Positions 1 through 24,600 of a DNA stretch of 64,000 nucleotides are shown one piece after another. A model generated the notes under the pieces. That model did not search any database. It was not told where the DNA came from and worked only from the letters and a program-made list of their open reading frames with translations. The translations under genes and the position numbers were made by a program. Origin of the DNA: Rallus limicola (taxonomy: Eukaryota; Chordata; Aves; Gruiformes; Rallidae); the NCBI GenBank assembly GCA_022605955.1, contig JAKCOZ010000018.1:7448001-7512000 (forward strand). Reading direction: 5' to 3'. The number at the start of each line of letters is the position of its first letter. Position 1 is the stretch's first letter.

Positions 1-178
1 TGCAGCGTTTTGCTCTTCTTATATTGGATTTTAACGAGGACGCCACAAAGTGGTGACTAAATTGAACCAAATTAATCTCCTATTATTTTTTTCAAGCAGT
101 TCTAAAAGTTCTTCAGCCCTTTATTCCATGCTTGGCTAATTTTTACATGAACTGTTGGCGTTCTTCTACTGTTTTCAG

Positions 179-12785
<12,607 letters not shown>

Positions 12786-13760
12786 TGCCCTTCCTATCCT
12801 GTCATCTCTTGAGAAATTCTGATTGGCACTGTCGGCCAAGAATGCAGGTGGATTCTTTCCGGATGCAAAGCATTCTCCTGAAACACGTACTTTGCAGTTG
12901 CGCTCACACAGTTGGGAAAAGAGTATGTAGTAAATGTATAATGAAAAGTAAAAATTGTATACTAAGATTTGTACATAGAGGAAACAAAAGAAAAACTTCC
13001 TAATACTGAGACTTTATTTCATATGTTTATACAATTTAATTTAAATTCCATTTTAATGAAGGCCAATAATTAGAAACAGGGAAAAATATTTGACTTTTTC
13101 AGCCCATACAATTCATAGCAGTATTTTTTTTGTTATAAACAAAATCCCATTTGCTGTGTTCAAAAGAGTCATCAGAGTCTCTTTTAATCTGTGCCTTTTT
13201 TCTTGAACATTTAAGAGTCCAGTCTGAGTAAACCTGTTGAGCACAATCTTTGTGTCCTGTGTGCATTTTTCAAAGGGAGAGAACTATTCTCCAGCTGTTG
13301 CAAAGAAGGCCAAAAGCAGAGGAGAAGTAGGGAAGTTGCTGATCTGTGGTAGTTTCCAGAGTTCATTAAAAACTTTTGTGAGAAAGAAGAAAAACCTCTT
13401 GAGCACCTTGAAAACAGAGGATATGTTCTAATTATTTCATACCATTAGATTTCCTTTTAATAGTGTATTTAACTCTGTAATATGAAAAATATCTTGTTAA
13501 TTGTTGGTTCTGCTCTCTAGTGTATGTCTACACATACTGCCTGGCTGAAACCTGAGTTTTCCCTGAAGACAAGCAGGAAAAGCTATGTGTAACTGCTTAG
13601 TTAGAGCTGTGTCAGTGCAGGATCTGCCTCACTCAAGCACTGAGCTTTCAGGCTGATTCATGCTCGCTCATGAATGCAGATTTCCCATACAATCAGTAAC
13701 TGCTCTTTGCCCCTGAATACTAATTTTTATTCTAGAAAATAAATAGAAAATGCCTCCAGT
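12786..13760 (+). other. FBXO38: FBXO38 3' untranslated region (probable)
   Basis: The sequence after the stop is AU-rich with no acceptable splice site, as expected for a 3' UTR. The right edge is inferred from the canonical AATAAA at 13738-13743, followed about 30 bases later by a GT-rich stretch (GTTTTGTGTATATG). An ATTAAA at 13365-13370 could serve as an earlier, weaker cleavage signal. The exact 3' end needs transcript data. Confidence 0.65.
13738..13743 (+). terminator. Candidate FBXO38 polyadenylation signal AATAAA
   Basis: A canonical AATAAA lies about 950 bases after the stop codon, with a GT-rich downstream element near 13780-13795. I found no earlier canonical hexamer in the UTR. 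Confidence 0.6.
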
Positions 13761-15340
13761 TCCCACAATATCCATAGATGTTTTGTGTATATGTCCAGAG
13801 TTTGCTACAATTCCATATACAGGTATAAAACACACAAGTTCCTATTCAACTAGCTGGCTTGCATGCTGTTAGTAAGGTGCCCTGTGGGGTGGGAGACCTC
13901 TCACAGGCTCATGTGCTGTGCTGTGGGGCAGTGTCTGCGTGTATGTGCAGGGGTAACTGCACAGATGCACCTTTGATGTGCTGCCTGACCTACTATGGCC
14001 AGACTGAGCTGTTTTAAAGAGGCAGAGTTTCCAGTGGAACGAATGACAGTTCACTGACTCGCTGTGTATCAGCCACAGAGCTGTTACAATTTTCCAGATT
14101 ATTGTTAATGGTTTTATGCCTTTGAACTTTGGTATCAATGTGGCTCATGAGGATTTCTATGACTTTTGGCTCTGTAGAATTGAAGAGGCAAAACTGTTCA
14201 GCACAGCAAAGCCAGCGCGTGTTTTCTCTGCATCGTGTTCCTCTGCAGAAGGGTTTGAGGTAATGTGGAACTAGAAAGAAATTAGGTACAAGGAAGAGGA
14301 TGATGCCTAATGGAAGCAGCAAGGGATTTGGTATGGTTGCACCTTCTCACATGTGTGCTATCTACTCATCACTGGAGGTGGAGTGCTAAATGCCAGATAA
14401 TGATGCAAATGCTGTGAAATCTGCTTAATGCAGGATCAAAGTTAATGGTTTAGTTGTAACAAATATATTTAACCATAGATAATATATTCAGTGATATTCA
14501 GACAAAACGTAATTGTGACCCTTCCTAGAAGTGTTTCAAGTAATCTGAGTCATTGATTCAGACATGTTTACCATTTTAATACAGCATGTATAGGAAAATA
14601 TTACCGCGTTTCTAGAGTATCACACCAGATCTCCATCTGGTATCTCTAACTTCAGCCTTTTGAAGAAGTATTTATAAAAATTACGTGCTTATTTATATCA
14701 ATATTTCTTTCTGTAAACAGTTGAACCCTGTGGTAGTTTTAACCTCTTAAATGTTACACCCATTTTACACATAGCAGTAATGTAGTGACTAAGTTCATTG
14801 CGTCCATCTCACGAAAGCTCTGGGTGCCTGAGGTTGTAATTGAGGTTGTAGCTGGGATGTGGCCAGGGCCCCTGGCCTCTAATAAGTTCTGCTCTGAAAT
14901 TGAGGAAAGGAGCGAAGCAGACAAAAGGAACTGTTTAATTACTTTCCTCCTCAACCTTCATTAGTAAAAATAAATGGATTTTTTTAAAGTTAATACTAGT
15001 CCATGAACAGGTATAGTCCATGTCAGCAGGAGTGGCTGTGCATGCAGCTTGCTTTGCACTGCTGTGCATTGCTTGCCAGACTCTGGCTTCCGTGGTGTCC
15101 TGTTAGTGACAGAGATACACTGTAGCACATCAGCTCCCAGGTGAAAAGCTCTCCCAGTTGTAGGGGCTGCACACACCTTGATTTGTTGTGGTTGTCGTTT
15201 GGGTTTAATTTTTGTGGGTCCCTATTCACTGTGCTGGGGGATGTGTGATTGCAGTGAAGATTTCTCTGACATCAGCCCCAGTTTGCTGATGCATTGTGCG
15301 AGCCATAAGTGTTCTCTCCTGCGTTGTTCTTGATGTTGTC
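13761..15340. other. Intergenic spacer between FBXO38 and CpG island
   Basis: This is moderately AT-rich unique sequence. No reading frame in it resembles a known protein and I see no repeat of note. Confidence 0.7.
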
Positions 15341-15909
15341 AGCGGAGGAGGGCTAACTCGACCCAACAGCTGCCTGTAAGGGGGCAAGGAGCCTGGCCCC
15401 CGGCATCCAGCCTGAGTTCGGTCCGCCCGCTCATGCGCTAACCTGTCTCCGAGGTTTTTACTTCACACCAGATCTCCTCCCACGAGGGCCACGGAGGACT
15501 CGGAGCCTGACCCGCCTTCGGACGTGAGCTCTGCCCGCCCTCGCAGGCTGTACGACCGCCTGCCCGCCTAGCGCAGCGGCCGGGGCCGGGGCCGCTTCTC
15601 CTTGGGAGTGGGGGCTTTGTAGCGGCGTGCAGCAGGGGGCGCTGTCCACCAAGCTCGGGGCTGCGCGGGACCGGCCTGCCCTGTCTGCCCCTGACTCCCC
15701 TTTAGCCTCTACCTCCCCTTCTGCCCCACTTCTGCCTCTGTCCCCGCTTCTCCTCTGCCTTCAACAGGCGCGGCCAAGCCCCGGAGCAGCGGGCGGCTGG
15801 TGGGAGCAGCTCTGTCCGCAGCGCTGCGGTGCCGGCACTTCGTGTTGGTGTAGCTGGGCCAGGCTGACGTGCAGCGAGCGCTGTCTGTGCAACGCGGCGT
15901 CACGCTGAG
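15341..15909. promoter_or_regulatory. CpG island without a recognised gene
   Basis: I count by eye about 49 CpG dinucleotides in roughly 570 bases, whereas the flanking kilobases contain very few. GC content also rises sharply, with runs such as GGCCGGGGCCGGGGCCGC near 15577-15594. In vertebrates such islands normally mark promoters. No conserved first exon is recognisable on either strand. It lies about 1.6 kb downstream of the likely FBXO38 3' end. It could be the promoter of an unannotated non-coding RNA, an alternative or enhancer promoter, or an insulator, since it contains a CTCF-like core. Confidence 0.85.
15628..15645 (+). promoter_or_regulatory. CTCF-binding core motif
   Basis: TGCAGCAGGGGGCGCTGT matches the known CTCF core consensus (CCASYAGRKGGC-type, classic form CCAGCAGGGGGCGC) at nearly every position. 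Only the first core base differs. It sits in the middle of the CpG island, where CTCF binding would be methylation-sensitive. Orientation of the core is on the + strand. Confidence 0.7.
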
Positions 15910-18900
15910 TCTCAGATGCTTCAGTTTTACAGAATTCTTTGAGACCGCTTTGAGGCTTAGAATGAAGACGTTTATGCTCAGTTGTTCTCTTGTTACTACT
16001 TTAAATGAAACTTGATTTCTTTCTTTCTCTCAGAAACTCTTTTCGCTTCCGTGTGTGAAATGCAAGTCCTTTTCATGGGACAGGCTCCTGACCTCTTCTT
16101 GAGCTAAGATCAGCAAAGAACAGCTGATATAAACAGATAAATGCCTGTCTATCAGAGCTCTAGGTAAACGAAGTAGAAATCAATCGCTTCCTTTCCCTTT
16201 TCTTGATGCTTAAGCAACTTTATTCCAGGAGGTCATAAAAGGTAGACTATTCAGACATTTAGAAGTATTCTGTATTGTCTCTCCTCCCTGCCACGGAGTA
16301 TCTCTCTTAAGAGAGTTTGATATTTATGTTCATTTAATTTTCTTCATTCCTATATATATCTCCAGAAGATTCTATGTGCCATTGGAAGACACAATTGTAG
16401 AAGCAGAGGTAGAGAGATCCTCGGCTTGAGAAATTCTGGTTGGCAGCTTCCAGGTTGCAGAGAGTTGTGATCTTCTGTGTCTGAGCTTCCCCTGGTCTCT
16501 CCATTCTGTTTCTTTTGGGGGCAGCCTGTTGTTCAATTGCCCTGTCAAGGAAGGGTTTCCACTGCACTGTGGCCTGCCTAGTTGTTAAGCTTTCCTCAGG
16601 AAGCAGCCAGCTGCCTTCTGTCAGTATGTAACAGGCTCCCCTCTTCACACTGAAGTCCAGTCTGACACCTCTTCTGGACTCTGGCAGGAGGCGCAGGCTG
16701 CTGTCACTGCAAATAAGATGGCTGAGTGATCCTGCTCTGTTTGTCTTCCTACAACAGAGAAAGCAGCTGGGGCTTTTAGCTTTACTGTGCTCACGTTTGG
16801 CAGCTTTGGAACAAACTATGAAATCCATTTACAGCCCACTTAACAAACAGTGATATTTGCATCTGGATATCAAAGCAAGCTGTTTGCTGGAGTTCAAAAG
16901 CAGCTTTGTAAACATTAAATCTGATAGGTAAGGAAAATGACAAAGGGAACTCTGATATGACTTCATAATTTGTCCCCTGCTTCCTTCATGTGTTTTGCAT
17001 GCCTGTGGCTTTAGGGAAATAATTAAACAGGAAGGATTATCTTCCCTAGGTTAGCTCTGATGTAACAGGCCTTGCTCAAGAATACACCTCCTTTATACCT
17101 TCATTAGATTTATGAGTCCGTAGCACAGGCACATGAAGTGCACTCATCAGGGGCTCTTCTCTTATGGTCAGGGAAGAGAAGCAAGTGCTTCCAGGGCCTC
17201 ATTCAGCTGGCCAGAGGTGGGTAGAGACCACTCTCTAAGTGAAAAGTGAGCCTGGCATGACATGTGCTGCTGCAGGGAAGTGTGTGAACTGCTTTGTGCC
17301 TCTCTTTCCCCACTGCAAGCAGGGTATCAGCTCCTCCTGACAGAGGGTGCAGTGATCATGGCTGCATCACTCAAGTGCCTGAGAAATGACATCTGCAGAG
17401 AGTACTTAAGGTAAATGGATAAAGCAGAACACCTGCTTGGGAGGTGGGCACTGCGGGGAGGAGCACAAAGTGGTGTCTCGGAGGGGGCAGCATGCCCACT
17501 CTTGCTTTTTTTCTCTGATGTAGGAGAAAAGGACTGTTTTTTTTTTCTTCCTGGCTTTTGAAAAGCAAAGGGTTTTGGAAGTATGTTTTCATTTGAAGAA
17601 AAGACATAAGGAGGGAGATAAGAGTTTCTGCTCTGAGTTACTAGTTCAAGCTCCTTAAGCTTAATCCCTTGACAGGGGACATACAAGCCACTTGTATGTA
17701 CGCATGTACCAACAGGAAAGCCATAACTAGTGTCCCATCCAATGGTGAGTTTCCATTAGCTCATTAACGGTCATTAAGTCTTGAGATGAGATAAACTTTC
17801 TCCATTGCAGACTTCTTAGAGAACAAAACCACCAGCTTTGTGTTTGCAGGAAACAACTACTTCCTATGGTACGATGTCTCCGAAGGAGTTACCTGACCTG
17901 TAAACACCACTTAGGATGGGACCGTGAGATGTGTATGATCACATAGGTGTACATTGCCTGTGACAAGGAATAAGGAGACATATTGGTGTTGGGAACTACC
18001 CAAAGTGATCTGTGGATGGTGACCTTGGTTTAGCCAGACCAGCTGTATCACAAGCTGACAAAGAAAGGTGAGGCAGGAAGATATAACATGCTAGCAAAGT
18101 AGCACAAGAAGTGCTTAACTTTTCTGGAGGTGTCACACAAAAACCTAGCTTCATTCCTGAAGAAAACCTTTGACTGTGAGCTTTCAGTGCACTGACTTGT
18201 GGTTTTGAAGTATTTATGAAGACTCACAGCAGCCCCAACTTTCAGGGACGGGGCATTCTTCAGAAGAGCTACCCGAGAATTGGAAGTATTCCTGGTAAGA
18301 AAGGTGCTTGCAAAACAGTCATTTGCAAGAAAATATTCAGGATTGTGACAGGATGGACTGTTAAAAAATGTCCTTGCTTCAACAGGGCAGGTGAATCAAA
18401 AGCAGAAGCAGAGGATAGGTCAGCTTTCTCCTTCAGCAAATACTCCCCATGCTGATCCACAGTCTAGATGTGAACCTGTGCAGACAGAGCTGTGAAGGAC
18501 GTATGAAAAGCTGTACATTGGAGCACTGGTATAGAAGAGGGAGGTGGCAGAGTTTATCTGCTGCTTATGACTATGCTCCGCAGGCAAGCTACCAAATCTG
18601 TGGCTCAACTGGAGATCTGCAGGCAAGGGTCTGAGGATCACAGAGAGGATAGTGACAGTCACGCTTTGGCTGCTGCTGTTTGTTTGCAGAGGGAGGATGT
18701 GGGTCATATTTTAGAGTTCAATGGATGGGGTACAAACGAGCAGTGACATTTTCACTCAGTTTCAAAACACAACCTCATGTTTCTCAGTGGTCTCTGCAGG
18801 CCAGCTCCAGAGCTGAGGTGGATTTCTGGTTGAGAATACTTCCTGGTGTAGTTTAATGTTCTCATCAATCTCTCAATCTCCTCCTCCAGGAGTGGAGAGA

Positions 18901-21390
18901 GACAAAAATCACAGATTTTACATTAAAGTTGGACTTGGGCTTTGCTGTGCTCCTCTCTTCAACTCATCAGCTAGGCAAGGAAGGGAGCAAACAAGTGGTG
19001 GTTATCAGTTTAACCATGCCTGGTCTAGCAAAGGGCAAAACATCTGGTGATTTGAACAGGGGAATGACGTGTAGGCTCTCCGGGGTACATAACTCTTCTC
19101 CCAGCTGCTCTAAGCTTACACAAGAGGAGCACAGATGCTCACAGCTTTAATTTCTGAGTGAAGTGATTACCAGTGATGATCTTGGGACTGCCATCGAAGG
19201 CTGTAAGGGTGGTAGTGAGGGAATTGACTCTTGCAAAGAGAGTAATGATTGAGCGTGATAGTGAGGCACAGTCACGGAAATTTGTATGGAGTGAATATGT
19301 CTGTGTTAATCTGTGTAGTCCTTAATGTAACCCCTGAAGCTGTTGTTCAGTCACTGCAATAATACTCTAGACACTTCTTTATGCTGCTTTTTACAGGTAG
19401 AGGGATGCCCTTGAGTAAGGTTGGATTTAGAGATGAATGGTATGAAAATGGCCATTGACATGGTTTGACAGCCCTTTCAGATGCTCCTTATGTCAAAAGC
19501 CCTTTGGTGGGTGGGATTCAGCTGTCAGGAATATGAAACACAGATTGATTGCTCAGGCCACTGGAAAAGGATTTAGTTCTGATGCTTTGTGTGGATTGCT
19601 GCCTGACTGAACACACCCCATGGCAGCTAGACATCCTGATTTGGGGCCTCACTAATCTTGACTTTGAAGAAGGCTTCAAGGAAGTCAAGTGTGCTACTTA
19701 CTCAGCAAGGAAATAAATTTTCCTCTTGTCCTGGAGCCCTGAGAAGTCCCCTTCACAGCATCTCATAGAGTACAGAACTTGGCACTACAGCTGCTGTGTA
19801 ACATCAGCTAGCATTGCATTCCTCTTCTGTGGTCCAGGAAAGATGTTTAGGGTTTCTCTGGATTTTCTTTTAAAGGTTGATTTCAAGAGTTTCAGAAAAT
19901 CAATGAAAAATCATTTAAAAATGACAGAATTCTTTAAATTGTTGAATAGTGTCTGCAAAAATAATGTTTAAGTTCTTCTGCCAAATCTTTGATATCCTTT
20001 AAGTAATAAGCATGTATTAGTCAGGAAATCTACTAGATTTCCTTATAGCACAGGCAATTTCAATTCAGTTTTATGGGAAGCAGTGGAACTCATATCCATG
20101 AGAACAGTAACCTGGTAAAGTCTACTTAAATCATATCTGTTTTTTTTAATTAGGTGAGGAAGTTCCTATGATAAGGTAAGTCCTTATAAGGTGCAGAGTA
20201 AATATGTGATTATTTTGGATTCAGAAAGATTTCAGCTATACAGAAACGGAAAGAACTAAAAGCTTTTATATATATTTTTAATGAGTTCATATTAGTAGAA
20301 AAAACCCAACAGATTTATTGCCTTTTGGCATAATAGTACTTAGAGATGGCTCAGGAAATCTAATGCAGAGAAAAATATTGGATCTTAAACTAGTGAAGGA
20401 TTTACAGTTGACAGTTGCAGAATGGAAATGCTCTCCTTGGCTTTTGCGTTTATGAAGGCGAGTGAGGAAAACTCTCCAGGATGATTCAGAGTCTGCCATG
20501 TGTGGGCTGCCTGCTCCAAGAAACCATCATTCCACTGGCAGTGTGATTTATTTTTCATCTGCACTAGGAATTAAACGGACACGATTTGGACCCAATTGGC
20601 TGGTTCTGTTGCATGCTATGAAGTCAGGCCGATGCCAATAAATATCTTAAATAGCTTTTGATTCTTCCTCATCTTCACTGAGCAGAGCCATTTTTGAGCA
20701 TATTTAATTCTAAAAACTACAATCCTTTGGTAAGATGACCTTTAGGTTGAAGATGTTTAGTAGTAATATCTTAATTGAGAGGTATTCTGGGATACACAAA
20801 TTCATTTAAGTACAGCTAATGTGCTATTACTGGTTATTCACACAGCTCTTCATCCTATTTGGGGGACAGTAGGAGAAGGTACGTAAAATAAAAGCCTTTT
20901 TGAAGTGTGCTGAAGTCAAAGGCGAGGTGAGTATCATTCAGTCCTCTCAGCTCTGACTCATATTCATGTTTTCAGAAGGCCTTTCCAATGTGCATTCTCC
21001 CTGCAGTGTCCTTTGTTCCAGCAGAGACTCGTGGAGGACCAGAATTTGCAAAAAGAAAAAGAGATGCTCTCAAACCAGGGGCTCATACTGCTCAAAATCT
21101 AGATGACCTAACGACAGTTTTCATTGCTGACATGAGTCCATTTTGACTGCACTCATCCTGCCAGCCAGACCAGCGTCATGGTCAGTCTCCACCCCGGGAC
21201 TCCTCCAGGTAGATGTTCTGGGCCAAGATGTGGGCTCCTGTGGTTGCAAGTAAATCGTAACCAGCAATGATTAAACTTACTAATGCAACAGTATCTCTGG
21301 AAGGAAACAGTGCTTGGTTTTTTTCCTCTACTGCCTGCTTGTGACTAGAAGTGTGCAGAGAACAGAGCACTGCCACAGCTTTTCACTGTG
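15910..21390. other. Intergenic sequence, no gene recognised
   Basis: This is unique sequence of mixed composition. The longest open frame, 16334-16828 on the minus strand (164 codons), has no recognisable family features. I found no transposon ends or RNA genes. A T-run near 17537-17547 is the only low-complexity tract. Confidence 0.65.
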
Positions 21391-21650
21391 CCGGGCTTGT
21401 TGATCCCGCTCCAGCCAGACGCGTGTGCAGACTGTATGCAGCCTCTGAAGCATTCGCTCTGTGCTGAGGTCAGGCGGGTGTTCAGCCTGCGAGCAAGCTC
21501 AGTGTGGAGCCAGGCACTGTGTGGGTGAGAAGCAAGCGAGGGCTTCCCACACATCTCTGCAAACGCCGCTCAGCTCCGGCGCTGGCGGCCCCTCCGCTGC
21601 CACTGTGAGTCCCTTCTTGGCTCAGTCGGAGCGCGGGCACCAAGGCACGG
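21391..21650. promoter_or_regulatory. Weak CpG cluster
   Basis: About 18 CpGs lie within some 260-290 bases, concentrated at 21560-21650 (for example CTCCGGCGCTGGCGGCC). It is too short and weak for a classic island but stands out from its surroundings. A GTGAGT donor-like site follows at 21605. It may be a minor promoter or an eroded island. Confidence 0.4.
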
Positions 21651-24600
21651 TGCTGCTGTGAATGTGAATGCAGGCTATTGCTTCCATCTTTAGGCTGCTC
21701 TGGTAAAGGTTTCCATTCCTTATTGTGCTTAGATAGACACCAGATCCTGCAACAGGAGCAGGTTACTTATTTCTGAACTACATGAGAAGGGTTTTGAGGA
21801 TTTATTGAAAGTGTTTTTCTAATTGTTCTGCCAAGATAGTGTTTCTCCCTTTTTTTTCTAATGGTTGCCTTCTCCAAGGCCAGAAGCTGAAAATACGTGC
21901 AGTGTTGAAAGAACTGAGGAGGATAACTCTGGAAGGGACATTTCCCCATAAGGATTCATCTCTCTGCACGGTGTTCATGAGCACGACCTGCTAGTACACT
22001 TGGGCTGCAGCCATATCTCCATACATCTGTCTAGCAACACAGCTGCTGACTGCCTCAAGCACTGACATTTACAGAGCGTGTATCATCCAGTTATTGCTTC
22101 ACATCCCTCCAGACAGTCTTGATCATCAGCTAATTAAAGTGTGTGGCCTCTTCTGCACTCTTACTTGGGGCTTCAGCTTTGTGAACACAGCTTCTCCTTC
22201 CAAATGTGTTTATTATATCTGAATTTTACTTTGCAGTGTGACTGTGACTTAGTTTCTGAGTAAACTGAGTACCAGAGACATGGAAAGCTGCTCAGTAAGA
22301 AAGATGGCTCACCTCGTGATGATGTGCACCCTGACACTGCCTAGGCCCTCTTAAGGTCAGATATCCACAGTTTTAGCACTGGACTAGGTTTTCAATAAGC
22401 CTGTTGCTCTGCTTCCCTCTTTCAGCATAAGTAACCTCAGTGCATCTTTGGTTCTGCTTGTCTGGGTTTACCCTGCTAACAAACATCATGTGAGATCTCA
22501 GAAATGCTTCTGGAGGCTTCTGGAAGCTTTTGGAGCCTAGAAAATATGGAATATGAAATTCAACTGTGTTGACAGATCAGCCTCCTGAAGACAGTTTAGC
22601 AAAGGCCAATTTCTTATTAGCTAGTTGTTCTGCTAGCACATTGTCTCTGGCAAGGAAAAGTGTAATGAGTTGTTATCCAAGAAAACAGCTACAGCAGGCA
22701 TCATGCTCAACACCTCTGAGGCTTACTGCATTCAAAAACATGGAAAATGTTCCTAGACCATAAATGTGCTGGTGTGATAATTGACTGATGAGTACTAGTA
22801 TATTTATGTGAAAAAATAAATGTGGTAGGTAGATAATAGAATCTGTGAGAGATGGCAGGGTAGAGATGGAAAGGAGGTAAGTAAGGAGCATCCTTTTTCA
22901 GTCAAGTTCTCTGGGAAACTCTGGGAATTAGAGCCACACAAAATTATGTCTGGCTCCCCATTTGCAAATGCCTGTCTTGAGATTGATGCCTGAGCAGGGG
23001 CATCTCCTGGTGTAGACAGTGTGAGGTGAGGTGGGCACAGGGCAGGTAAGGGAGGAAGGGGCTCAGTAACAACCTCAGCAGAAGTGTGAGGAGAAAGAGA
23101 GCAGGCACACAATTGGCTTGGTGCAGGAGGCAGGATTGTCCCAGCACCTAAACATGAGGAATTTGCATTGTAACCCAAGAGCTCATCACTGTTTTCAAAG
23201 CAATAGGGCCAGATTGTGCCTTGCTGTTCTTGCTGCTTAACTACACTGGGAGGCAGGTGGAAAGTATTACTTGGGAGTAACTCATGTTTTGAATGAAAAC
23301 AGTACAAGAAATGAGCATGAGCTGGAGTTCACTGTCATGTACACAGAGAGGGTTTTATTCTTAGAAACAGCCAATGCATTACACGTCACTCAGCACAGGC
23401 AAAGACTGACACCAGTAGCCAAAATGGTCAATGGGAAGAAGAATTTGGAGGCGACAGGAGCAGCTACCTTTAGCAAAGGAATCCAAGCATAGGTCCTTTC
23501 CATGACACAGCTTCTTTTCCACAGAAATACTAATGTTACTGATGATGGACAGTGTCATTTGCTGGGTTCGCAGAAGCATTGCTGAGATTATTGTCTTATT
23601 AAGCAGGAGCTGCCAGGTGGTTCATGACAAGTTTACTGAATCCAACGAGCAATTAGCCAGGTGACACAGAACACAGACATTTCGTGTCTGGCATTTCATC
23701 CAAAGAATGTTTGGAATTGGAGCATTTTGTCCAAGCAGAGTTGTTGACCATTTTGGCTAGTGAGCTACTGATCCTATTGACAGTTTTCTGACCATTGCCC
23801 ATGAGTAAAATTCAGTGTTGAGAAGTTCATTTTAAATTAAGAAGCATATTACCAAAGCACATAAAAATATAGGAGAAAGCAACACTTCAAGGACAGCAGT
23901 GGAAACAGAACACCATCATTACTGCATCCCCACGCTGCTGGTTCCACATCACTCCAAGAAATTTCACACCTATATTTTGATGCCTTTTAATGGGGACAGA
24001 GAAAAGCTTTTCTAGGATTTCTTTAAGATATTTGATACCTCTGAAACCAAAACAGCTTGTTCTGCAGTCTTACATACACAAATCCAGACAGAACCCGATG
24101 CGAGCAGTTCCGCAGAGCTATAGCTCATAGGATGGAAGTGGCCCTGGATGGATCTTTTCAAAAACTTCCAATAATGGCCTATTTTTTTTTTCATCCACTG
24201 CTCTTTTTTGGTGTTGGCAATAGAGTTGGACAGATAACAAGTTCTTTTGGAAGCACAACACTATAAAAACAGGTCATTGCCAAACTGTTCCTAAAGATAA
24301 ACCAGGAACTGACTCAAACTCTCTCACCCTCTCCTCTTGAGTAGCTCATGTTCTTCCCATTGGCACCTATCCCTGCAAACACGGAGAGCCTGTCTCTCTA
24401 ACTGCTAGCATTGTTCTACCCTGCTAAGTGTCTGGTTTCTTCTAGCTAGGGCTGTTGCTGCTCAGTGTCAGTTTGAATCCTAGAGGAAAATGATGTGATG
24501 CTTTATCAGTGATTTTTATGTGGAAGAAGTATTATGGGAAGTCAGACACCATGGCAAGGAAGCCAAATGTTCTTATCATGCACAGTTTGTTTTTCATACT

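Noticed and set aside
16334..16828. 164-codon minus-strand open frame
   Set aside because: No domain, no convincing splice sites in frame and no known neighbour to extend it.
20150..20176. Tiny exon-like segment between AATTAG and GTAAGT
   Set aside because: Only about 22 bases, with no partner exons in frame on either side.
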